NCBI GenBank assembly: GCA_039930045.1
Contig: JBDSQB010000002.1
Coordinates: forward strand, 450,286-514,285
DNA: 64,000 nucleotides
Origin: Chthoniobacterales bacterium
Lineage (GTDB): Bacteria; Verrucomicrobiota; Verrucomicrobiia; Chthoniobacterales; DASVRZ01
Reading direction: 5' to 3'
In this document: piece after piece, positions 53,926 to 64,000 of the stretch
How the letters are laid out: each line of letters opens with the position of its first letter
How positions within the stretch are numbered: the first letter of the stretch is position 1
Translations under genes and position numbers: made by a program
Notes under the pieces: model-generated
The model's input: only the letters and a program-made list of their open reading frames with translations
Database searches by the model: none
What the model was told of the DNA's origin: nothing

Positions 53926-56900
53926 ACGTATACGTCTCATCAATGCTGCGGGCTTCGATGAAGTGGATTTTCCAGTCAATGGCCATTGCCAGGTCATCGG
54001 CGTTAATGGCCATGGGAAGTCCACGCTGTTGCGCACGGTTTTGTTTTTCTACCTTGGCACAAACGAAAAGGCACCTTACGCGCTACACGATACGAAGAAA
54101 GATTTTGTCAGCCACTATCTCGGTGATCCGCCGGGTTATCTGATTTATGAAGTTGCGAGAGATGCAAGCCAGCCAGGCTACCACATTGCGGTAACACGTC
54201 CGGCGGGACGCATTCAGTTCCATTTCGTAGATGCGCCATTTCGGCGGGATTACTACGTTGACGGGAAGGTCGTGCTACCCATCGAGCGCGTGCAGGATCA
54301 ATGGCGTGATGCACGCTGTGCGGTAGAGACGCTCTGGTCCTACGAAGATTTTGCGCATCGCATCTATGGAATCGTGCCTTCAACCTACGCGGTGTTTCGT
54401 CCCGCTGAGCGTGGTGCCAGTCAGGTGAGCGTGCTACCGCGCATCATCAGCGGAATTTTCACCGTCAGCCAATTGGATGCGGACAAGTTGAAGTCCGCGC
54501 TGACCTGCGGTGTTCGGAGCGACGCCTCCGCAGCGGAGCTGGACTTGGTGCAGCTCAAGAATCAGCTGGAGCACTTTCGCCGTGTGAATCGAGCAGTTAA
54601 GACCTTCCTGCGACACGAGCAGGATGCCGTGAACCTCGTAGAGTTGGCGGCTTCGTTCGATATTGTGAAAGGAGACCGGCGACGCGCAATCGAAGGCTTG
54701 GTCCGCGCAGCCAAATTCTTGCCGGAAGAGGCGCGCTGGATCGAGGAACATATCGGTCTTCTGAAAGATGAGGAAGCCGAGGAGGAAGCCGAGTTTAAAT
54801 GTGGGAACCTCCAGTTGAGTGAGGCGATCCAAAAACGCGGCGAAGAAATTGCCGTGCTCGGTGCGAATATCAAAACGGCAAAAGAAATTTCCACCGAATA
54901 CGTGAATCGGGAGATTGAGCGAAAGGCAAAGGAATTGGACTCGCTACAGGAGCGCGAAGAAGAGCGACGACTGGCGGAACGCGAACATGCATCGCTCACC
55001 GCAGAATTTGTCGATGAGAATCAGCGCAAAGAGCAGTTGCTCGATAGCGTTCGCCTGAGTTGGTCGGAACTCACCAATGGCTTTCAAAAGCGGCGGTTCG
55101 AAAGCGGCGAGCGGTTCCGCTTTAAGTTCACAGAACTCGAAGCGGAAAAGGATTCCGCACGAACAAAGATCGCGCATGAACGCAACATTACCGTCAAGGC
55201 GGTCCAGCCGCGACGAGAGAAACTCAATCGTGAACGAACAGTTCTGAACGACGAGTTGAGAGCCTTCGCGGACATCGCGCCGCCGCGGGAGATCGCGGAA
55301 ACCGAAGGTGGCTTTCGGCAAGCCGAACGAAAACAGAATCAGGAGTCCGCACAGCAAGAGCGGTTTCGCAGCGAATTGGCGCTCGCGCGGCAGGAGGCGA
55401 AGATGGACCGAGAAAAACTCGATCGCGACGCTGCAGACGAGAAGGTGCGCATTGAGGCAGCAATCGCGAATCTGGATGGAGAGCGCAGCCGCACGACAGC
55501 GGAATTAGAGAAATTCGACACCTCACTGGCGCATTTTTTCCAGACACAGTCTCCGCACTCGTGGCAGGAGGCCGCGAAAACGTTGAACCACGAGCTTCTA
55601 TTCCGGAACGCGCACGAGCTGGAGGCGGAAGCCGTGTCTAACACCGATTGCGCGGTATGGGGCGTAAAGATTTCCACAACCAGCCTGGCAGACTCGACTG
55701 AAGCTTACGATCGCGCCCGCCTTACCACTGCCTTGCAAGAGTTGCGTAAGAAACTCGCTGGAGAGAATGAAGCGCTGAACTCAGCGCAGGCACGTTATGT
55801 CGCGGGATTCGATGCGCAAGAGAAACGCCATGCGCAGATCGTTGGTGAACTGGAAGGGAAGATTGCCGCCAGCGTGGAGGCGTGCGGCAAGCTCGGCAAC
55901 GAAGTCGTCCGGCTCGAAAACCATCTGCTTAATTTGCAAAGCCAGTTCAACGCTGCAAAGCTGCGCAGGCGCGAAGAGCTCGATATGCGGGAGGCTACGT
56001 GGAAGGCGGACGACGAAGTTCTGCGGAAGGAGGAAGGCGAAATCGAACAACGCTTCCGCTCTTTGCAAAGTGTAGCGGACGACGATTTCAAAGCAAGACG
56101 CGAAAAACTGACGGAAGCCGAAAATGCCTCACGAGCCGACATTGATCTCGACGAAAAAGCGGCTCGGCTAAAGCGAGATGCGGATGTGGTCCGCATTGAG
56201 CGAGAGTCACAACGGGCACTTTCGGAGAAAGGCGCGAACGCCGAGCGCATCGCCGCCGCTCAGAAGCGCTTTACGGATGCGGAAAAAAATGTTCACCGCA
56301 TTGAGGAGTATCGCGAGGAGGTCGCAGAATATCGGAAGAAAAAAATTGAATGGATGGATAGGCTGCCTGGGTGGGAATCCGAGCGCCCGGTAGCCGAGGA
56401 AATCCAGCGTGCGAAACAAACTTCGCTCGGGCAACTCGCCGAACGTAATCGCCTAGCTAAAGCCGCGCTGGCCGAACGCGCGAAGAAGCTGAATGATGCT
56501 AGCGGTGCGCTCCAGGAAGATCAAAAGGCGGTCGCACGTTTCCAAAAAGACATGCGCTTTCTCCAAGAGTGGGGCTATTTCGATCGCCCTGATCTCCCAC
56601 CGGCGTCGTTTCACCAGACGGGTTCTGTCGACGGTTTTCTCACTACTGCGGAGAACGCACACGAGAGCCTCGAATCAATCAGAAAGAAGGGAGATGACAG
56701 CGCGAAAAAATTTCTCGGCCATTTTGAAGAGGAGACACTCAAGCGAAAGCTGCTCGGCTTTTCCCCACCCCACGAGAACTTCGATTGGTTTCAGTTTGTC
56801 GGTGGCGAACTCAAGCCTTTCGTCAACAACCGTGCGATTACGGGAATGAAGCGCCTGCAGACGCAGCAGTTCGAGCAACTCATCCATAACATTTGCAGCA

Positions 56901-57586
56901 AAAACGCCGCGTTCCGCGATGGCATCCGTCAGGTAAATCAGACGGCGGATTCTGTGCAGGCGCACCTCGTGAAAAACAACTTCGTTGATGTGCTCGACTC
57001 AGTCGAACTCAAGGTCGAGCGAGTGGACAATCAACTCACCCGGACGCTTGAGGGCTTGGAAAGATTCGCCGGGATCTCCTTCAGCCAAGAGAACGATCTC
57101 TTTGCCAAACGAGCAGACAGCGCAGAGATCGACCGGGCCATCGAGCATTTTGAGCGATTACTCCGTGAGATCGACACCCATCGCAGCAAGCAGCTTTCGC
57201 TCACCGACTACTTCGACTTTTTGATTCGCATCTACGAAAACGGCCACGATATGGGCTGGCGAAAATCACTCGATCACATTGGTTCCACCGGCACGGACTA
57301 CTTGGTGAAAATGCTCATCTACCTGTCTCTTATAGAAGTTTACCGCTCTCGTGCCATCGACGCGAAAGCAGAGTCCACCGTCCATTGCGTGATGGATGAA
57401 ACAGGTGTGCTTGCGCCGAAATACGTTCGCGCCGTGCTTGCTTACGCTGCGGAGCGCGGCATTATTTTGATCACCGCTGGCCACTCGCAGCAGACGACGG
57501 GATTCGACCACTGGATACTCGTTCGCAAACAAGGTCCGCGATTTGGCGGGCAGACAGTGCTTCGTAAAGTCCTGCGATGCGACTAA
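53912..57586 (+). CDS. jetC: Wadjet JetC/MksB-like SMC ATPase
   Basis: 1,224 residues from TTG at 53912. AGGAGG ends five bases before it and no ATG precedes the ATPase core. Walker A is GVNGHGKSTLL (about residue 30-40), a MukB-like short hinge region lies near ELEAEAVSNTDCAVWGVKI (about 555-575), long coiled coils flank it, the signature is IGSTGTDYLVKMLIYLSL and Walker B is VHCVMDETGVL, followed by ITAGHSQ. This is the motor of a loop-extruding condensin. It overlaps jetB by 14 and jetD by 10 bases. Confidence 0.87.
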   Translation: MPRLERIRLINAAGFDEVDFPVNGHCQVIGVNGHGKSTLLRTVLFFYLGTNEKAPYALHDTKKDFVSHYLGDPPGYLIYEVARDASQPGYHIAVTRPAGRIQFHFVDAPFRRDYYVDGKVVLPIERVQDQWRDARCAVETLWSYEDFAHRIYGIVPSTYAVFRPAERGASQVSVLPRIISGIFTVSQLDADKLKSALTCGVRSDASAAELDLVQLKNQLEHFRRVNRAVKTFLRHEQDAVNLVELAASFDIVKGDRRRAIEGLVRAAKFLPEEARWIEEHIGLLKDEEAEEEAEFKCGNLQLSEAIQKRGEEIAVLGANIKTAKEISTEYVNREIERKAKELDSLQEREEERRLAEREHASLTAEFVDENQRKEQLLDSVRLSWSELTNGFQKRRFESGERFRFKFTELEAEKDSARTKIAHERNITVKAVQPRREKLNRERTVLNDELRAFADIAPPREIAETEGGFRQAERKQNQESAQQERFRSELALARQEAKMDREKLDRDAADEKVRIEAAIANLDGERSRTTAELEKFDTSLAHFFQTQSPHSWQEAAKTLNHELLFRNAHELEAEAVSNTDCAVWGVKISTTSLADSTEAYDRARLTTALQELRKKLAGENEALNSAQARYVAGFDAQEKRHAQIVGELEGKIAASVEACGKLGNEVVRLENHLLNLQSQFNAAKLRRREELDMREATWKADDEVLRKEEGEIEQRFRSLQSVADDDFKARREKLTEAENASRADIDLDEKAARLKRDADVVRIERESQRALSEKGANAERIAAAQKRFTDAEKNVHRIEEYREEVAEYRKKKIEWMDRLPGWESERPVAEEIQRAKQTSLGQLAERNRLAKAALAERAKKLNDASGALQEDQKAVARFQKDMRFLQEWGYFDRPDLPPASFHQTGSVDGFLTTAENAHESLESIRKKGDDSAKKFLGHFEEETLKRKLLGFSPPHENFDWFQFVGGELKPFVNNRAITGMKRLQTQQFEQLIHNICSKNAAFRDGIRQVNQTADSVQAHLVKNNFVDVLDSVELKVERVDNQLTRTLEGLERFAGISFSQENDLFAKRADSAEIDRAIEHFERLLREIDTHRSKQLSLTDYFDFLIRIYENGHDMGWRKSLDHIGSTGTDYLVKMLIYLSLIEVYRSRAIDAKAESTVHCVMDETGVLAPKYVRAVLAYAAERGIILITAGHSQQTTGFDHWILVRKQGPRFGGQTVLRKVLRCD

Positions 57587-58413
57587 CTACTGCCCAAGCT
57601 GCCCAACTCGCACACCTCGCCAAGGGCGGCTCCTTACAGCGGAGCCGCGTGGCAAAAGCTCTCCTGCCACTCCTCGAAAATGCGGGTGTAGTACGCACGG
57701 AGAAATCAGGATCTAGCTCTCTTATGCGCGGAGTTCCTGGAAAGATAGAAGCGTTCGCCGAGCACTATTGGGGCATTCGCGACTTGTCTCGCTTTGCGCT
57801 TGCCACCCCCGGCAACAGAAGTCGCGAATCGCTGGCTGAGATTGCTGGCGATTCCAAGGCACTGCCGAGTAATCCCTTAGCGGGGATCTTCATTCGCTCC
57901 TTCGGTAATTGCACTCTCGGTGATCAGCCACTGATGCACACGCCCCTTGGCAGCGCGATTCTAATCTCTCCAGCACAACTACCGTATCTGAGAGTTACAG
58001 CACGCACATTAATTGTAATAGAAAACTCAGAATGCCTTTTGAAGTTTGAGAAGGTGCTTCCTTATTTTACTGATGTAGATCGCGCAAATATTGCGCTCGT
58101 TCTGCGATGGAATTGGAGAACGGCCTGGCAAGAATGGCTGCATGAATGGACGGGTAAGGTCGTTCATTTTCCTGATTATGACCAAGCGGGTTTACGCATC
58201 TTTGCGACAGAAGTTTTGCCCCACGCCCCGGAAGCTCGCCTACTTATCCCCTCTAATCTCGAAGCGATCCTAAATGAACGAGGGAGTCGCAATCTATTCC
58301 TCCGCCAGGAACATCTCTCGATGCTTGAGGCGAAGCATCCCGACATCGCACAAGTGAATGTCTTGATTCAGACTACTCGTAAAGCACTCGAACAGGAGAC
58401 GCTGTTGCATTAA
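57577..58413 (+). CDS. jetD: Wadjet JetD/MksG-like Toprim nuclease, short form
   Basis: 278 residues. An N-terminal winged-helix-like part (TTAQAAQLAHLAKGG, KALLPLLENAGVV) precedes a Toprim core: Glu in LIVIENSECLLKFEKV and the DxD-type acids in HFPDYDQAGLRIF. In JetD the comparable motifs are ENxxxL and GDxDxxG; here Pro replaces the first Gly. JetD cuts DNA held by the JetABC motor. Type I/II JetD proteins are about 390 residues, so this lacks about 110, presumably from the N-terminal arm. It ends the operon. Confidence 0.78.
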   Translation: MRLTTAQAAQLAHLAKGGSLQRSRVAKALLPLLENAGVVRTEKSGSSSLMRGVPGKIEAFAEHYWGIRDLSRFALATPGNRSRESLAEIAGDSKALPSNPLAGIFIRSFGNCTLGDQPLMHTPLGSAILISPAQLPYLRVTARTLIVIENSECLLKFEKVLPYFTDVDRANIALVLRWNWRTAWQEWLHEWTGKVVHFPDYDQAGLRIFATEVLPHAPEARLLIPSNLEAILNERGSRNLFLRQEHLSMLEAKHPDIAQVNVLIQTTRKALEQETLLH

Positions 58414-58460
58414 CTCAAGCTCTTCAGGCAAACTTTGGCAATCGGCGAAACGTTTTTTCG

Positions 58461-58498
58461 CAAACAAAACAGCCGGACCCCTTTCGGAATCCGGCTGT
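58461..58498 (-). terminator. Rho-independent terminator of groEL
   Basis: Perfect nine-base-pair stem ACAGCCGGA (58469-58477) with TCCGGCTGT (58490-58498). On the minus strand it is followed by TTTGTTTG. It lies between jetD and groEL, which converge. Confidence 0.85.
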
Positions 58499-58530
58499 GT
58501 TTGAGTTTTGGTTAGTCGAGGGAGCCGGAC

Positions 58531-60210
<1,680 letters not shown>

Positions 60211-60504
60211 TTAGCCAATGATGCCGAGGATGTCGTCCTCGCGCATGATGAGATAGTTTTCGCCATCGATCTTGATTTCGGTGCCGCCGTATTTGCTGAT
60301 GAGAACTTTGTCGCCGACTTTGACGGTGAATTCAGATTTGACGCCGTCTTCATTAGTTCTGCCAGTGCCGAGGGCAACGATGGTGCCTTCCTGCGGTTTC
60401 TCTTTGGCGGTGTCGGGAATGATGATTCCGCCTTTTTTGACTTCTTTTTCTTCAAGCGGCTGCACGATGACGCGGTCGCTGAGTGGTTTTACGTTAATTG
60501 CCAT
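60211..60504 (-). CDS. groES: Co-chaperonin GroES
   Basis: 97 residues from ATG at 60504 ([18 protein letters not shown]). The mobile loop ([19 protein letters not shown]) and ISKYGGTEI are family marks. No CIRCE element was found upstream, so HrcA control is not evident; the gene may be read through from dnaK 98 bases upstream. Confidence 0.97.
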   Translation of the reverse strand: MAINVKPLSDRVIVQPLEEKEVKKGGIIIPDTAKEKPQEGTIVALGTGRTNEDGVKSEFTVKVGDKVLISKYGGTEIKIDGENYLIMREDDILGIIG

Positions 60505-60550
60505 ACTAGGATTATTTTCCGTGTTGGGTTGTTGGTTTTTGTTGGTTTGC

Positions 60551-60596
60551 CTAACAAGGCCGCGCAAGTGAACAACACTCACGCGGCCATGGTTAG
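60551..60596 (-). terminator. Hairpin between dnaK and groES
   Basis: Nested inverted repeats CTAAC/GTTAG, GGCCGC/GCGGCC and GTGA/TCAC around a seven-base loop, starting seven bases after the dnaK stop. There is no T-run on the minus strand after it, so it is a weak or partial terminator or a processing/stability hairpin between the two genes. Confidence 0.6.
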
Positions 60597-60602
60597 AAAA
60601 AA

Positions 60603-62561
<1,959 letters not shown>

Positions 62562-62592
62562 TTAAGCAGATGCCAGACCGCTGAAGAATGTA

Positions 62593-62624
62593 ATTATATA
62601 TCCCTGATTTGCTGCGACTTACAA
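62593..62624 (-). promoter_or_regulatory. Sigma-70-type promoter of dnaK
   Basis: On the minus strand TTGTAA (62624-62619), an 18-base spacer and TATATA running into TATATAAT (62600-62593). No sigma-32 consensus was recognised here. Confidence 0.5.
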
Positions 62625-62706
62625 CTTCTTCGTGCGATTGAAGATGCTCACAGGCGAGTCAGGCTGGCACACTGTGCCAGAACAGGTGCGTCACACCCGT
62701 GGCGCA

Positions 62707-63702
62707 CTATTGCTCGGTATCGATCAACTGGTTGAGCTGCTCCGTGGACTTTTTCGCGGCAGAAATAATGTTCCAAGCGAGGAAGATCACGATCACGAAG
62801 TAGATCGCTTTTGGCATCCAGTCGCCGAAGCTTTCGATGCCGCGCAGGGCTTTGGCCTCGTAGTCGCCCGCAGCCCGGAGCAGCTCCGCATCGAGCGCGC
62901 CCGTCTGTTCGCCGATGACCAGACTGCGCACTAACTCCGATGGCAGCGCGCCGGTTTTCGCCAGCTCGGGGCCGACCGCCTGACCGGCACGAATCTCTGG
63001 CAAACTGGCCCGAATTCCTTGAACGATGCGAGCGCTGGCAGACGCACGGGCGGCGGTGTCGAGGCTGTCCATGACGTTGACGCCGGCGTCGAGTTGCATC
63101 TGATAGGTGGTGCAAAACCGCGAGAGCGCCAGCGAGAGGTGGATGCCTCCGAAGAGCGGCAGCATTCCCAGGATTTGGTCGAGCACCGACGAGTGCATGG
63201 CGAGTTTGATCACCATGGACGACACGCCGTAAAGCACGGCGGCGAGCAAATAAAACGAGCCGAGTTCCATTCCAATCTCGCGCAAAACTCCACTCGCCGG
63301 GCTGCCTTGAAAAAACTTCGGCACCGCCAGCAAGACGACGCCGAAGTGCAGTATGAAAAACGGATACAATGCCCGGCGAACGATCTGCCGCCGCACCGCA
63401 TCGAGCCGCGCATAATAACGCGTCAGAAAATCGCATCCCCGCTGGAGTTGACCGCTGCGTTCGCACGCGGAGATCAGCGCGATCTCCATCTCCGAAAAGG
63501 GCATTCGCGGCTCCGAAAAACTCTCCGTGATTGTGTTGCCACCCAAGGCGAGCCCTTGGAATTTCTCTAAAAGCCGGCGTGTGGAAAACCTTGGCCGCGC
63601 CGTCAGCATCGTCTCGATCGCCCGCAGAAAAGGGAACCCCGCCGTCAGCAATTTTCCCAGCTCATCGTAGAACCGGCTGCGTTCGGCGAGAGAGAGTTTC
63701 AT
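62707..63702 (-). CDS. Type II secretion/type IV pilus inner-membrane protein (GspF/PilC family)
   Basis: 331 residues containing two copies of the T2SF domain (MEIALISACERSGQLQRGCDFL and SELVRSLVIGEQTGALDAELL) and about three helices, the last at the C-terminus (YFVIVIFLAWNIISA). It begins MKLSLAERSRFYDELGKLLTAG, lacking the longer N-terminal tail of canonical GspF (about 400 residues). No other secretion or pilus genes are adjacent. It lies 29 bases downstream of lpxA. Confidence 0.85.
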   Translation of the reverse strand: MKLSLAERSRFYDELGKLLTAGFPFLRAIETMLTARPRFSTRRLLEKFQGLALGGNTITESFSEPRMPFSEMEIALISACERSGQLQRGCDFLTRYYARLDAVRRQIVRRALYPFFILHFGVVLLAVPKFFQGSPASGVLREIGMELGSFYLLAAVLYGVSSMVIKLAMHSSVLDQILGMLPLFGGIHLSLALSRFCTTYQMQLDAGVNVMDSLDTAARASASARIVQGIRASLPEIRAGQAVGPELAKTGALPSELVRSLVIGEQTGALDAELLRAAGDYEAKALRGIESFGDWMPKAIYFVIVIFLAWNIISAAKKSTEQLNQLIDTEQ

Positions 63703-63731
63703 GCGGCAAACTTTCCCCCAAGCCGGCGGGG

Positions 63732-64000
63732 TTAGCGAATGATTCCTCGCTGACTCGCCGCGATGAAATCGATCAGGATGCGCCCCTCAGCCGTGTGGCC
63801 ATATTGCGTTTCCAGCTCGGCGGTGGCCTGTTTGACATTCAGTTTCGACCGGTAAAGCAGGCGGTAGGATTCCTTGAGCGTCTTCAGCTGCTCTGGCGTG
63901 TAGCCGCGACGTTCGAGTCCTACTGCATTCACGCCGCGCACTTCCGCCGGGTTGCCGTCGGCGATGAAAAACGGTGGCACGTCCTGGACGATTTTCGAGC
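63732..64000 (-). CDS. lpxA: Acyl-ACP:UDP-GlcNAc O-acyltransferase, C-terminal part (cut by window edge)
   Basis: First enzyme of lipid A synthesis. Only the C-terminal helical domain is visible: DVPPFFIADGNPAEVRGVN, VGLERRGYTPEQLKTLK and YRLLYRSKLNV, ending in DFIAASQRGIIR, which closely follows the E. coli LpxA C-terminus (DLPPFVIAQGN... STRGLIR). The left-handed helix part is beyond the right edge. It shows that the organism makes lipid A. Confidence 0.93.
   Translation of the reverse strand, partial: SKIVQDVPPFFIADGNPAEVRGVNAVGLERRGYTPEQLKTLKESYRLLYRSKLNVKQATAELETQYGHTAEGRILIDFIAASQRGIIR

Noticed and set aside
52132-58413. SbcCD/MukBEF repair or segregation operon instead of Wadjet
   Set aside because: The fourth gene has a Toprim-type nuclease core and the gene order is kleisin-KITE-SMC-Toprim; MukBEF has no such nuclease and SbcCD has only two genes.
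60505-60602. CIRCE operator before groES
   Set aside because: No TTAGCACTC-N9-GAGTGCTAA-like sequence; the inverted repeat present is a GC-rich hairpin after dnaK.

Overview
The window looks like a chromosomal stretch of a Gram-negative bacterium with roughly 59 % G+C by eye. Lipid A synthesis (lpxA at the right edge), lipoproteins and an outer-membrane-type barrel point to a diderm. The mix of a Lys/Ala/Pro histone-H1-like protein, an RRM protein with an RG-rich tail, paired Deg proteins and a glycosidase-glycosyltransferase fusion suggests the PVC superphylum, most likely Verrucomicrobiota. That placement is inference from gene content, not from a marker alignment.

Layout. 1-16 kb: NADP malic enzyme (cut by the left edge), a translationally coupled pair of Deg-like proteins of which one has lost its catalytic triad, tRNA-Pro(GGG), hisS, recF, an SPFH protein preceded by a 48-residue membrane peptide, ruvB, an H1-like protein, then the compact run trpB - membrane protein - yicC - gmk - coaC read leftwards, and queA, a VOC dioxygenase-like gene and trmL. 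16-24 kb: an RRM protein, miaA, a UPF0718/DUF1980-type permease pair, a cytochrome/barrel pair on the other strand, a Zn/Mn-type ABC transporter without a recognisable binding protein, and glnB behind a textbook sigma-54 promoter. 24-49 kb: envelope and housekeeping genes, including hisD-gltX-aroE, an 858-residue GH+GT2 fusion, an MFS exporter, a long U32 protein, a VanX-like dipeptidase, rlmN, an O-antigen-ligase-like protein, an initiating sugar transferase, a LysR regulator divergent from a cation/proton antiporter, an atypical folP overlapping a PHP phosphatase, and aspS.

49-58.4 kb is accessory: an AbrB/PIN toxin-antitoxin pair bracketed by two 21-base direct repeats exactly 800 bases apart, a phase-locked 42-base tandem repeat array, one unknown gene, a broken gene, a 5'-truncated HNH nuclease gene that begins at a visible junction, and a four-gene overlapping operon with the architecture of a Wadjet (JetABCD/Mks) plasmid-defence condensin. 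Rows counted in jetA are about 50 % G+C against about 60 % in the flanks, which fits acquisition by transfer. 58.5-64 kb returns to core genes: dnaK-groES-groEL read leftwards, a GspF/PilC protein and the end of lpxA.

No rRNA genes, insertion-sequence transposases, prophage structural genes or CRISPR arrays were seen. Several genes (recF, queA, miaA, gmk, jetC) appear to start at TTG; for four of these the Shine-Dalgarno spacing favours TTG.
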